Positions 32,664-41,183 of a DNA stretch of 64,000 bases are shown here, piece after piece (within the stretch, counting starts at the first letter, position 1; each line of letters begins with the position of its first letter). Position numbers and translations under genes: made by a program. The notes under the pieces were generated by a model. It made no database searches and was not told the DNA's origin. It saw only the letters and a program-made list of their open reading frames with translations. The stretch lies in NCBI GenBank assembly GCA_964531335.1, contig CAZHEV010000004.1, positions 1-64,000 of the forward strand. The letters run 5' to 3'. This DNA comes from CAZHEV01 sp964531335 [NCBI: uncultured bacterium] (GTDB taxonomy: Bacteria; Eisenbacteria; RBG-16-71-46; CAZHEV01).

Positions 32664-32698
32664 GAGGCGGCGGGTCGCAAGACCCGCCGCCTCTTTTT
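32664..32698 (+). terminator. Strong intrinsic terminator after FYGW copy 1
   Basis: GAGGCGGCGGGTC (32664-32676) and GACCCGCCGCCTC (32681-32693) form a perfect 13-bp stem with a GCAA tetraloop, followed by five T residues (32694-32698). It ends the message 24 bp after the stop codon. Confidence 0.92.
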
Positions 32699-32742
32699 CC
32701 CGCTCCGGGGGGCGCCGCGGTGCCACAACGCGGTGAAAGCGC

Positions 32743-32771
32743 TTGACTTTGAGTGGATTTATTGATATCAT
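32743..32771 (+). promoter_or_regulatory. Promoter of FYGW copy 2
   Basis: TTGACT (32743-32748), 17-bp spacer, TATCAT (32766-32771), in an AT-richer stretch. The predicted start is near 32778, giving a leader of about 180 nt before the ATG at 32959. Confidence 0.65.
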
Positions 32772-32783
32772 TGGAATGGTCGG

Positions 32784-32817
32784 GGGGATCCAAGGGATTC
32801 CCCGGCTTTTTTTGGGG
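32784..32817 (+). promoter_or_regulatory. Putative transcription attenuator in the FYGW copy 2 leader
   Basis: GGGGATCC (32784-32791) pairs with GGATTCCCC (32795-32803, one bulged T) and is followed by GGC and seven T residues (32807-32813), an intrinsic-terminator shape only about 6 nt after the predicted transcription start. The CCCC of the right arm (32800-32803) could instead pair with GGGG at 32814-32817, giving a competing fold. A strong terminator for the previous gene already stands at 32664-32698, so this one is not needed for that. Confidence 0.5.
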
Positions 32818-32859
32818 ACAATCCTCTTGCTCGTGTAATCGAGGGTGCGGTTTTTCGGG

Positions 32860-32868
32860 AAGGAGGTG
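32860..32868 (+). promoter_or_regulatory. Distal Shine-Dalgarno-like box in FYGW copy 2 leader
   Basis: AAGGAGGTG lies about 91 nt before the ATG at 32959 and is the strongest 16S-complementary site in the leader. The frame through it is open into the gene, but N-terminal extension would bury the signal peptide, so it is not the preferred start. Confidence 0.35.
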
Positions 32869-32958
32869 AAGCAGCCCAGGTTGGTCGAGTTCCGGATGCA
32901 AGTCGGGTGTTTTTCGACACTTTCCGAGCCGTTTCGTTTATCAGGGAGGGTAAGCAAA

Positions 32959-33600
32959 ATGAAGAAACTGTTACTTGCGACAATTGGGCTGGCCTTTCTC
33001 TGCTGCATGATCGCCGATGTGCACGCCGCCCCTAACGCGAACGCGAAGTGGGCGCTTCACAACGCGGGCGCGCACGACGCCAAGAACCACACCTGCGACT
33101 TTGTTCTGGCCGATTGTACCGGCATCGTCACCGACGGCGGCGCCGGCGGCCAAAGAAACGACATCTATCTGATCGTGGTCGACGTCGGCGAGACGGACAT
33201 AACCGCCACCAGGTACGGTATCTGCTGCGACGGTCCGTTCTATTTCTACGGATGGAGCAACTGCGCGGACCTCGAGCTTCCAACCGAGGGCTGGCCGGGA
33301 TGCGGCGAGGGCAACGCGCAGACCTTCTCGCTTCCGCAGGCCGGGCCGCACGTGACGTTCGGCATCTTCGATCTGTACATTTACGGAAGCTCCGTTTCCA
33401 TGAGCATCTGCCCGGACAGCCGCGTGGGCTTCGCGGAGCACTGCGACGGCAGCGACCCGGCGCCTCTTTGCTTCCAGACGACCGATACGCAGTACTTCGG
33501 CGTGATGGAGTTCAACGGGAGCGGATTGGGCTACAATCCCTGCGACGTCGTTCCCGTTCAGGAATCGAGCTGGGGCGCCGTGAAGTCCATTTATAGGTAA
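32959..33600 (+). CDS. FYGW-family secreted protein, copy 2
   Basis: The 213-residue tandem paralogue of the preceding gene has a signal peptide (MKKLLLATIGLAFLCCM..., probable cleavage after DVHA). The mature part shows WALHNAGAHDAK..TCDF, FYFYGWSNCADLELPTEGWPGCGEGNA, HVTFGIFDLYIYG, DSRVGFAEHCDG..PAPLC, GYNPCDVVPVQ and the tail SSWGAVKSIYR. Divergence between the copies lies mostly in surface-like linkers, while cysteines and aromatic motifs are kept. GGGAGGG stands 7-8 bp before ATG. The gene has its own promoter, leader hairpin and terminator, so it is expressed independently of copy 1. Function unknown. Confidence 0.8.
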   Translation: MKKLLLATIGLAFLCCMIADVHAAPNANAKWALHNAGAHDAKNHTCDFVLADCTGIVTDGGAGGQRNDIYLIVVDVGETDITATRYGICCDGPFYFYGWSNCADLELPTEGWPGCGEGNAQTFSLPQAGPHVTFGIFDLYIYGSSVSMSICPDSRVGFAEHCDGSDPAPLCFQTTDTQYFGVMEFNGSGLGYNPCDVVPVQESSWGAVKSIYR

Positions 33601-33623
33601 GTTTCAGCGTATAGATCGACGCG

Positions 33624-33655
33624 AAGGCGGCGGGCCCCGGCGGCCCGCCGCCTTT
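33624..33655 (+). terminator. Intrinsic terminator after FYGW copy 2
   Basis: AAGGCGGCGGGCC (33624-33636) pairs with GGCCCGCCGCCTT (33642-33654) over 13 bp around a 5-nt loop; the tail is TTTG. It resembles the terminator of copy 1, consistent with tandem duplication. Confidence 0.75.
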
Positions 33656-33663
33656 GTGCGCTG

Positions 33664-33693
33664 TTGCCGCCGCGCGCCGCGCCGTGGTATCAT
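33664..33693 (+). promoter_or_regulatory. Candidate promoter for the phosphatase-like lipoprotein gene
   Basis: TTGCCG (33664-33669), 18-bp spacer, TATCAT (33688-33693), preceded by TGG as in extended -10 sites. It lies 52 bp before the ATG at 33745. Confidence 0.5.
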
Positions 33694-33744
33694 CTCCCTG
33701 GATCGCCCTTTCCCCGGCCCCCTTAGCTTGTTACCAATGAGGAC

Positions 33745-35337
33745 ATGATGGACATGACCAGAAGACCCCACAAGCGCCTCCCGGCGCGCTCATCTACGGC
33801 TCGAATCGCCATCTTGGCCGCGCTGTGCGTCGCCGCGGCGGCGTGCTTCGGAGCCATCGGCGGCTGCGGCGAAGGCGAAGAGGCCCCGAAGGGACGGGTG
33901 TTCCTGCTCGGGCTGGACGGGGCCACGTACGATCTAATAGGCCCTTGGCTGGAGCAGGGGGCCCTTCCGAACCTGCGCGCCTTCATGGACAAAGGCGCCT
34001 ACGGCACCTTGTACTCGGTCGTCCCGCCCATGTCGCCGCCGGCCTGGTCCTCGGCGATAACCGGAGTGAACCCCGGCAAGCACGCGATGTACGACTGGTA
34101 CCGGCGTCTTCCCAATTCGCGGGCCCTGGTCTCCGAGACCTCGAAGAGCCTGAGGACCAAGGCGATCTGGACGCTGCTCAGCGAGGAAGGAAGGCCCGTG
34201 GGGGTGATAAACGTCCCCTTGACCGATCCTCCCTCGGAGGTCAACGGCTTCATGATATCGGGCATGCCTCACACGGAGCCCACGAGCTACACCTATCCGC
34301 CGGAGCTGAGGGACTCCCTGGAAGGGTACATGACGGACTCAATGGGGGATCATCTCGAGAAGGACAACGCGGAGGAGCTCCTGGAAAAGTTAATGAAGAC
34401 TTACAGGGAGCGGCTCGAGGCAACGCTCCGTCTGATGCGGGAGCGTCCCTGGGACATGTTCTGGGTGGTGTTCACGGCCACCGACCGCATACAGCACTAC
34501 TACTGGAAATTCATGGACGAAAACCATCCCAAGTACGATCCGGACGCGCCGGCGCTTCTCAAGAACGCCATATACGATCTCTGGATCGAGATCGACGAGG
34601 ACATAGGCCGCATACTGGATGCGATGCCGCAGGACGCTACCGTGATCATCATGTCCGATCACGGGTTCGGGCCGATCTACAAGGAGGTCAGGCTTCACAA
34701 CCTGGTCAGGGGGCGTGACCTCGAAGGGGAGGCCGTCTGCTATACCGACGGCGCCATAGCGCAGCTCATCTATCTCGACATGCAGGGCAAGCTGCCCTAC
34801 GGGGTCGTCCCGCCGGAGCGGTACGAAGAGGTGCGCGACGAGATCGCCCGCGCGCTGCTGGACCTCAGGGATCCGGAGACCGGCGAGACGGTGGTGGATA
34901 CGGTCTACAAGAAGGAGGAGGTCTACGAAGGGAGATATCTCTCAAAGGCTCCCGACCTGGTCGCCCTGGAGAAGCCGTTCTACTACATGCAGGGCGACAC
35001 GGTGGCGGGCAGAGACCCTCTGGGTCCGGTGACTACCACCTTCAGCGCCTTTCACCAGCCGAACGGGATAGTGGCGGTGGTGGGGCCGGGGATAAGCCCG
35101 GGCGAGGTGCGCGCCGACCTGTCGCTGATGGACATAGCACCCACTATCCTCTACATGCTCGGCGAGCCGGTGCGAAGCTACATGGACGGGCGGGTCATAA
35201 CCGAACTCTTCACGGACGAGTATCTCTCGGACAATCCGATACGCTTCAGCGAGGAGAGGTCCGATGTCGAGGACGAGGAGCCCGAGTACACCGACGAGGA
35301 GCTGGAGAAGCTCAAGGCCGTTCCCTACCTGAGATAG
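33745..35337 (+). CDS. Alkaline-phosphatase-superfamily (type I phosphodiesterase/NPP-like) lipoprotein
   Basis: The 530-residue envelope protein has a basic N-terminus, a hydrophobic segment and a lipobox-like AIGGC near residue 40. The catalytic domain follows the phosphodiesterase/nucleotide pyrophosphatase pattern: FLLGLDGATYDLI (first metal Asp), SPPAWSSAITG (nucleophile Ser/Thr region), ATDRIQHYYW, MSDHGFGP (metal Asp-His) and FSAFHQPNG (metal His). It likely hydrolyses a phosphodiester or transfers a phospho-group outside the cytoplasm; the substrate is unknown. The last 35 residues are highly acidic. It ends 3 bp from the convergent TPR gene. Confidence 0.82.
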   Translation: MMDMTRRPHKRLPARSSTARIAILAALCVAAAACFGAIGGCGEGEEAPKGRVFLLGLDGATYDLIGPWLEQGALPNLRAFMDKGAYGTLYSVVPPMSPPAWSSAITGVNPGKHAMYDWYRRLPNSRALVSETSKSLRTKAIWTLLSEEGRPVGVINVPLTDPPSEVNGFMISGMPHTEPTSYTYPPELRDSLEGYMTDSMGDHLEKDNAEELLEKLMKTYRERLEATLRLMRERPWDMFWVVFTATDRIQHYYWKFMDENHPKYDPDAPALLKNAIYDLWIEIDEDIGRILDAMPQDATVIIMSDHGFGPIYKEVRLHNLVRGRDLEGEAVCYTDGAIAQLIYLDMQGKLPYGVVPPERYEEVRDEIARALLDLRDPETGETVVDTVYKKEEVYEGRYLSKAPDLVALEKPFYYMQGDTVAGRDPLGPVTTTFSAFHQPNGIVAVVGPGISPGEVRADLSLMDIAPTILYMLGEPVRSYMDGRVITELFTDEYLSDNPIRFSEERSDVEDEEPEYTDEELEKLKAVPYLR

Positions 35338-35340
35338 GTC

Positions 35341-37566
35341 CTATTGTCCCTCGGACCGCTGCCTCTCTGTTCTCCGGAGGTTGGATTTGGCCTTTAGGTT
35401 GCTGGGATCCACGGAGAGGATCTTCTTCCACAGCGCCACGGCCTCGTCGACGCGGCCGGTCTCCTTGTAGGCCGCGGCCAGGTTGTTCATCACTATAACG
35501 TTCTTGGGGTTGGCCTCCAGGCACTTCTCGTATCCGTCGATGGCGCTCTCGAAATCGCCGTTGGCCAGATGCCAGGTCGCGCCGGCGAAGGTGACGTTTA
35601 TATCGTCGGGCGCGGCCTCCTCCGCCTGGTCGAGAAGGGCCCTCGATGTCTCCATGTCCCCTTGGCGCAGGAGCTCGATGGCCCTGCGTATCTTGTCCTT
35701 CGTGGTGGCGGGGTCTCCCTCCTCCTCGCCCACCTTGAGCATGACGCCCCTGTCCTTCAGCTCCAGGAGCCCGTCTATGGCCGCTATGTTCTCGGGGTCC
35801 ATGCGCAGCGCCTCCTTGAAGTACATCTCAGCCTGCTCGTAGAGGCCCATGTCCACGCAGTTTCTGCCCAGCGAGATCAACAGGCCGAGATCGTGCGGAG
35901 CCTTGGCCCGCGCCGCCTGCAGAGAGTACAGCGCCTGCTCGTAGAGTCCGTTTCTGCGGTACAGGTTCGCGAGGCCGACGTGCGGCCTGGGCGAGAGGGT
36001 GTCCAGGGCGGCGGCGACCAGGAAGTGCTTCTCCGCCTCGTCGGCGACGCCGTCCGATGCCAGCATGGCGGCTATGGAGAGGCGGCCGGCGGCGTCCTTG
36101 GGATCCAGCTTCACCGCGCGGTCGTACTCGCTGAGGGCGATCGAGCCCTTTCCCTGGGCCTCGTATACCACCCCCATGAGCCTGTGATCCTTGGCGGGCG
36201 ACGGCGAGAGCCCGGAGAGCCACGGGGCGAGAAGGCCAACCACCAAGGCCGCCACGGCCAGCGAGACGATCGAGAAGGTCACCGCCCGGGTCCGGCGGTC
36301 ACGCAGGGCACGGGCCAGCTCTGTCAAGAAGGCTCCGGATACCACGGCGAGCGACGGCAGGGCCGGCAGCCGGACGCTCGATTCGGCGGTGTAGGCCACG
36401 GCCAGGACCAGAGCGCCGATCAGTGGGAAAAAGGCGGCCGGCGCATACGGCTTTCTCCTCAGAGTGAAGACCCCTGCGAGGGTCAGCGCCCCCAGCGCGG
36501 CGAAAGCGTGCATGAGCGGGCCGGACCAGGGCGCCCAGTTCGCGGACACGAAGGAGGGGCTCGGGCCGAGAGCTATCTCTCTCCCGCTCCAGAAGTGTCC
36601 GAGCTTTCTTACCACCAGCTTCAAGTAGGACAGGGGATGTCGGGCCATGTACTGAAGGCCCTTAGAAAACCAGTGCCGTGAGACTGCTCCCGGCCCCATC
36701 TCCCGCCCCGTCTCCGTCTCGGCCTCGGTCGCGGCGTAGCGCTCGCCGAACCACCATGAGTCCTCGCCGGCGACGGACGGAGGAAGGCCCGTCGCATCGG
36801 GGTTGTTCGCGACATAGAACTCGGTGCCGCAATCGGCGGCGACCCCGACGCCCGGAGCGCCGGCCATAACGTTATGCGCGATGAAAGGGGCCAGGACTAT
36901 GGCCGCGCCGACGATCACCAGGGGCAGAGCGGCTATGGATCCGCCTGAGGCGCCGGGCTTGTGCTTGGACAGGTAGAGAACCAGCGCGGGCACGAAAAGC
37001 ACCAACGCCCCTGTCTCCATCGCGGCCATCGCGCCCAGAAAGAGCCCCGCGAGGAGCCACAGGGGCGCGGAGCGTCGCCTCCAGGCGAGCACCGCGACCA
37101 GCCAGTAGCAAGTGAAGAGCAGGGTCATGAAAACGGCCGGCAAAAGCCGAGACTCGTAGTAGAACGAAGGGCCGTACAGGGCCGCCAGAAGGCCCGCCAG
37201 AAGTCCGCCGGCGGTTCCCAGGAGCATGCGCCCGCCGAGAAAGCACAGACAGGCGACCAGCACGCCCGCGATAGCCTGAGCGCGCCTGACCAGCGGGATC
37301 TCCTCGCCCGTCTCCGCGGCGACGGAGATTGCCAGCGGGTAGAGCGGCGGCGTGGGGTAAGGCTCGTCATCGGGCACGCCGCTTGCCGCCATCGCCCTTC
37401 CCATGTTCAGATTCATCGCCGAACGCCCCAGCGGGGTGTCCGCGAACGGGCTGTCCTCGAAACCCGCGAGGTACCCGAATCTCACTCCGGCGGCCAAGGC
37501 CGCCACCAGCAGGAGGGCGGCGGCGGTCCCCGCCCATCTCCTCTTCATCACTCCGTCAGATGCCAC
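35341..37566 (-). CDS. Polytopic membrane glycosyltransferase-like protein with C-terminal TPRs
   Basis: The 741-residue protein has about 10-11 TM helices over residues 12-455, in the style of PMT/ArnT-like GT-C enzymes (SPFADTPLGRSAMNLNMGRAM in the first periplasmic loop, with ESRLLPAV near 135). A soluble region of at least six TPR motifs (about 470-735) follows. The GT-C assignment rests on layout and the acidic first loop, not on a definite motif. Start GTG at 37566 has GGAGG 6 bases upstream and overlaps the stop of the upstream gene by 11 bp; ATG at 37548 is an alternative. The pair probably acts together, perhaps in protein glycosylation. Confidence 0.62.
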   Translation of the reverse strand: MASDGVMKRRWAGTAAALLLVAALAAGVRFGYLAGFEDSPFADTPLGRSAMNLNMGRAMAASGVPDDEPYPTPPLYPLAISVAAETGEEIPLVRRAQAIAGVLVACLCFLGGRMLLGTAGGLLAGLLAALYGPSFYYESRLLPAVFMTLLFTCYWLVAVLAWRRRSAPLWLLAGLFLGAMAAMETGALVLFVPALVLYLSKHKPGASGGSIAALPLVIVGAAIVLAPFIAHNVMAGAPGVGVAADCGTEFYVANNPDATGLPPSVAGEDSWWFGERYAATEAETETGREMGPGAVSRHWFSKGLQYMARHPLSYLKLVVRKLGHFWSGREIALGPSPSFVSANWAPWSGPLMHAFAALGALTLAGVFTLRRKPYAPAAFFPLIGALVLAVAYTAESSVRLPALPSLAVVSGAFLTELARALRDRRTRAVTFSIVSLAVAALVVGLLAPWLSGLSPSPAKDHRLMGVVYEAQGKGSIALSEYDRAVKLDPKDAAGRLSIAAMLASDGVADEAEKHFLVAAALDTLSPRPHVGLANLYRRNGLYEQALYSLQAARAKAPHDLGLLISLGRNCVDMGLYEQAEMYFKEALRMDPENIAAIDGLLELKDRGVMLKVGEEEGDPATTKDKIRRAIELLRQGDMETSRALLDQAEEAAPDDINVTFAGATWHLANGDFESAIDGYEKCLEANPKNVIVMNNLAAAYKETGRVDEAVALWKKILSVDPSNLKAKSNLRRTERQRSEGQ

Positions 37567-40500
37567 GCAGCGCCTCCATGGCCAAGGTCTTTATCTCTCC
37601 CTCTCCGGCCAGATCGGCGGACCTGCGCAACATGGCCCGGGCGAGATCAAGCCGGTTCTGCTTGGCGTACGCGAGTCCCAGGTGATAGAGACACTCCGGG
37701 CTCTCGCCCCATTGCTCGATGCAGCTCTCGAGCACGTCCACCGCCGCCTCGTAGTCGGCCGTCCTGTACAACACCCAGCCCAGGGTGTCCAGGTTGTCCG
37801 GGTTCGGGTCCAGCGCGCTCGCCCTTGTCGCGAGGTCGAGGGCCCGGTCCAGGTTCTTGTTCTGCTCGGCGTATAGCCAAGCAAGGCCGTTCATGGCGTC
37901 GGAGTCATAGGGGTCGAGCTCCAGTGCTCTCTCGTAGGCGGCGGCCGAGCTGTCCATGTAGCCCTCTGTGAAGTAGTAGCCGGCGATATTGTAGCCGGCC
38001 TCCGATACCACGTCCTTGTAAGACCTCCAGAGCTTCACCGCGCGCTCGACGTCGCCCTGAATGTAATAGCACATCCCCAGGTTGCTTGCGGCTCTTGGCG
38101 AGTGCAGCGGGTGGTGCAGCCGGCGCACCTCGTCGTACACGACGGCCGCCCGGTCGATTTCACCTCCTTGTACCAGGTTCGTGGCGTACTCGAGAGAGAA
38201 CCTGGAGAGGTTCTCTATGCCCAGGGCGTCCTCGGGGTTTCTCTCCAGGGCCTCGCGCAGGAGGTCCAGGGCGTCGAACGGCCTGCCCGAGGCGGCCGCC
38301 CCCACGGCCTCGAAGACGATGCCCCGCGCCGCGTAGGCGGCCTCCAGGCCTTCTTCTATCTCCCGCGGCGGGGACCCGGCGACGTAATCCGCCGGCGGTC
38401 TTCGGTGCGCCGCCAGCTCCTTTATCCTCGTGTGGTGGGTCATGGTTCCTATGGTCTGGGGCATGGTGAACTCGAGGCTCGGATTGTCGTCGGTGACCAG
38501 CGGATCGAAGTCCCCAAGATACGGCTCAAGAGACTCGGTGTCCATCAGGAAACAGGAGAAAAGCCCCTGGAATGTCTGAAGGCCGACGGATGTGAGATCC
38601 TGGAACACTCCGGGCCTGTTCATCGCGCCCCGGACGTAATCGTAGTCGCGGGGAAGCGGGGTTTCGGAACCGAGCAGCACTATGTCCCCCTCCGAAGCCT
38701 GCCAGACGGTCACGTGGGGGAACACCTCGTGGAACGTGTTGAGCACGAGCATGAAGTCGCGCTTGGTCATGGAGTATATCTGCACCCATTGGCCCATCAC
38801 GCCGCCGGGGTCGAGGCGGTCCCGCGCCAGCGTGAAGAACTCCTTGGTGAAGAGGTTCACGCAGCCGGCGACCCAGGGGTTCGAGCCCTGCGACACTATC
38901 ACGTCATAGGTCTCATCGGTGAGGAGCATGTGGTTGCGGCCGTCCCCCTCTATCAGCTCGAAGCGGGGGTCGTTGAGGCAATCGTAGTTCTCGCGCGAGA
39001 AGAAAGCGGCAGCCCTGTCCATTCCCCGTATTATCTCCACGCACTCGAGCTCTTCCAGCGGATGGCGCAGCATCGAGCCGGCGGTCACCCCGCTGGCAAG
39101 CCCTATGAGAAGGCCTTCGCGCGGCTCCGGATGGAACAGGAGCGGCAGCGTGCCCACCATCCTCTGGGTCAGCATGTCGGAGCCGGTCGACGCCTCGGTC
39201 TTTCCGTTTATCCGCATGTACATGGTCGAGCCCTCCTGCCACACGGAGACGGTCGCGTCCTTGTCCTCCTGGAAGTACAGCAGCCGCGCGTTCTCGAGCA
39301 TCTTCTCGAGATCGGAGACGGTCTCGTACTCGCTGCCGTACAGGTAGACTCCGCTGCTCATCATCTTCTTGTCCCAGAGGCCCATTCCGGGGATCGAAGC
39401 CGCCAGTATCAAGGAGCCCGCGCACGCGGCCGCGAGCGGCGCCCTGGCTCGGGCCGGTCCCTTGATCGGGAGCAGGAGAAGGAGCGCGGCGGCCACGTTC
39501 AGGGTCACCGCCAGCAGGATGGTGTTCTCCTGTCCTATCATCGGGATCGCGACGAACCCCGCCGTGAACGAGCCCAGGATGGCGCCGACCGTGTTGAAGG
39601 CGTACATTTTGCCGATGTTCGCGCCGATTCCCTTCGCGCTGCCCGCGTACAGCTTCGCCACGACCGGGAACGTCGCGCCCATGAGCAGCGTGGGGGGCAG
39701 CATGGCGAGCATGCACAGCAGGAACCGCATCCCGACCTTGCCCCACCAGCCCGCGCCCATGGATCCCTGCAGCTCGATGAACAGCCCGGGCATCGCCCCC
39801 AGCACGGGGATGGTGGCAAGCGCCAGCAGCGCTATGGCGAGCTGCAGCGCCGCGAGGGGCCTCACGGTCCTGACTCTGTCCGCGAGGGAAGAGAACAGCA
39901 GGCTTCCGAAGGCCAGCCCGAGCAGAAAGGTGGTGAGCATGGTGGTGAACGCGTAGGTGGTCGTCCCTATTATCGAGACCAGGACCCTCGTCCACACCAC
40001 CTCGTACGCTAGGGCGGTGAGGCCGGACAGGGCGTACACGAAAAGGACGAGCCCCCTCGCCGTCGGGTCCTGGACCGCCGGGGGCGGCGCGCTCGGCGCC
40101 CGCGGCTCGGGCGGCTTAGTCGTGTCGACGAACGGAATCCTAGTCGCCATATACACGGCGAGCAGGGTGACGAACAAGTTGACGGCCACCGCCAGGTAGG
40201 TGGTCCCTCTCAGCCCCAGGGCGGGTATCAGTATGAATCCCGCCGTGAAGGTGCCCGCGACCGCGCCGAAGGTGTTTGCGAAATACAGCAAGGCCGAGGT
40301 GCGCCCCACCAGGGCGCCCGTGGCTGTGAGCAGGCGCATCAGCACGGGCAGCGTCCCGCCCATCAGGGTGGTCGGCACAAGGATGACCAGAAACGTCAGG
40401 GCGAATCTGAGAAGGCTGAGCGTGTAGAAGCTGGGGTCGAGATCGCTATACAATATACTGTATGCCGAGTTGAGGAGCTCGAGGAGCGTAGGGACCAGGA

Positions 40501-40771
40501 GGGCCCACACCGCTATGCCGGCCTCCAGGAGACCGTAGACGAGCAGGGGGTGGCCGCGCTTGTCTATCAACTTTCCGAAAAGGTAGCTGCCGAGGGCCAG
40601 GCCGCCCATGAAGGCGGCCAGCACCGTGGAGATGGCGAACGAGGTCCCTCCGAAGACGAGCGTGAGCATGCGCCCCCACACGACCTCGTAGACCAGGGCG
40701 CTGGCCCCGGAGAACACGAAAAGAAGCAGGACTGCGGGCCTGCTGATCCCTTGTCTCTTTTGGTTGTCCAT
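37556..40771 (-). CDS. Fused MFS-like membrane / spermidine-synthase-like / TPR protein
   Basis: The 1071-residue tripartite protein carries two related halves of a membrane domain: SGASALVYEVVWGRML (about 21) and SGLTALAYEVVWTRVL (about 249), with GALALGS/GLAFGS motifs after each. This is the fused-MFS/spermidine-synthase layout. A Rossmann methyltransferase-like domain follows (about 475-770; LLIGLASGVTAGSMLRHP, ELIEGDGRNHMLL, then YDVIVSQGSNPWVAG). TPR repeats occupy about 790-1070. The polyamine-binding residues of true SpeE are not evident, so aminopropyl transfer is unproven. It is the first gene of a two-gene minus-strand operon. Confidence 0.78.
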   Translation of the reverse strand: MDNQKRQGISRPAVLLLFVFSGASALVYEVVWGRMLTLVFGGTSFAISTVLAAFMGGLALGSYLFGKLIDKRGHPLLVYGLLEAGIAVWALLVPTLLELLNSAYSILYSDLDPSFYTLSLLRFALTFLVILVPTTLMGGTLPVLMRLLTATGALVGRTSALLYFANTFGAVAGTFTAGFILIPALGLRGTTYLAVAVNLFVTLLAVYMATRIPFVDTTKPPEPRAPSAPPPAVQDPTARGLVLFVYALSGLTALAYEVVWTRVLVSIIGTTTYAFTTMLTTFLLGLAFGSLLFSSLADRVRTVRPLAALQLAIALLALATIPVLGAMPGLFIELQGSMGAGWWGKVGMRFLLCMLAMLPPTLLMGATFPVVAKLYAGSAKGIGANIGKMYAFNTVGAILGSFTAGFVAIPMIGQENTILLAVTLNVAAALLLLLPIKGPARARAPLAAACAGSLILAASIPGMGLWDKKMMSSGVYLYGSEYETVSDLEKMLENARLLYFQEDKDATVSVWQEGSTMYMRINGKTEASTGSDMLTQRMVGTLPLLFHPEPREGLLIGLASGVTAGSMLRHPLEELECVEIIRGMDRAAAFFSRENYDCLNDPRFELIEGDGRNHMLLTDETYDVIVSQGSNPWVAGCVNLFTKEFFTLARDRLDPGGVMGQWVQIYSMTKRDFMLVLNTFHEVFPHVTVWQASEGDIVLLGSETPLPRDYDYVRGAMNRPGVFQDLTSVGLQTFQGLFSCFLMDTESLEPYLGDFDPLVTDDNPSLEFTMPQTIGTMTHHTRIKELAAHRRPPADYVAGSPPREIEEGLEAAYAARGIVFEAVGAAASGRPFDALDLLREALERNPEDALGIENLSRFSLEYATNLVQGGEIDRAAVVYDEVRRLHHPLHSPRAASNLGMCYYIQGDVERAVKLWRSYKDVVSEAGYNIAGYYFTEGYMDSSAAAYERALELDPYDSDAMNGLAWLYAEQNKNLDRALDLATRASALDPNPDNLDTLGWVLYRTADYEAAVDVLESCIEQWGESPECLYHLGLAYAKQNRLDLARAMLRRSADLAGEGEIKTLAMEALRGI

Positions 40772-41183
40772 AAGTGGTTACCCCCACTAACACTAACAGG
40801 GGCGGCCGCACGCGGTCAACCGGCATGGCCGCCTTCCGGGCCCGGGCCGCCCCCGCCCGCGACCACGACCCTCCTCCGGCGCGGTCTGGACGCCCCCGCG
40901 GCCCGGGCCGCCCGCGACCCTCCTCCGGCGCGGTCTGGACGCCCCCGCGGCCCCTGCCCGCTTCGGCGAGCTAACCGGCTTCGCCGGTGGATCTCGCCTC
41001 GCTCCTGCAGAAGGGCCGCTGACGGGCGTCCAACGACGCCGTCGAGGATCGAGGGTGGTCGCGGGCGGGGGCTCCGCCCGCGCTTGTGGTTGAACAAGGG
41101 GCCGTTGTGTTGGTAATGTAGAAGGGCGTGTTTGAGGCATATTGACGGAACCGGCGCCGGGTTCCAAGGAGGAGATAACAATC
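40772..41183. other. Divergent intergenic region with tandem repeat and hairpin
   Basis: 412 bp between divergent genes. It contains the 49-bp-period tandem repeat at 40867-40953. GCGGGCGG (41061-41068) and CCGCCCGC (41074-41081) form an 8-bp stem. A possible promoter is TTGAAC (41090-41095), 18 bp, TAATGT (41114-41119). No gene is convincing. Confidence 0.5.
40867..40953. repeat. Two direct copies of a 38-bp GC-rich unit, 49-bp period
   Basis: Identical 38-bp units at 40867-40904 and 40916-40953 are separated by 11 bp. They begin GACCCTCCTCCGG and end CGCCCCCGCGGCCC. Composition and placement between divergent genes suggest a short intergenic repeat, possibly dispersed in the genome. Confidence 0.8.

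Noticed and set aside
31129-33600. PEP-CTERM or LPXTG anchors on the tandem secreted proteins
   Set aside because: C-termini have no hydrophobic helix plus basic cluster and no LPXTG; only the W-x-x-V-K-S-x-Y-R tail or dockerin-like repeats.
38102-40012. 636-codon plus-strand open frame opposite the fused MFS/SpeE-like gene
   Set aside because: Shadow frame; the opposite strand has clear TM helices, a Rossmann domain and TPRs.
37556-40771. Polyamine synthesis (speE) as the function of the fused protein
   Set aside because: The Rossmann domain is present but the characteristic acidic substrate residues are not evident, and fusion to MFS and TPR domains argues against a housekeeping SpeE.
40867-40953. 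CRISPR array
   Set aside because: Only two units, GC-rich, with an 11-bp spacer; no cas genes anywhere in the window.
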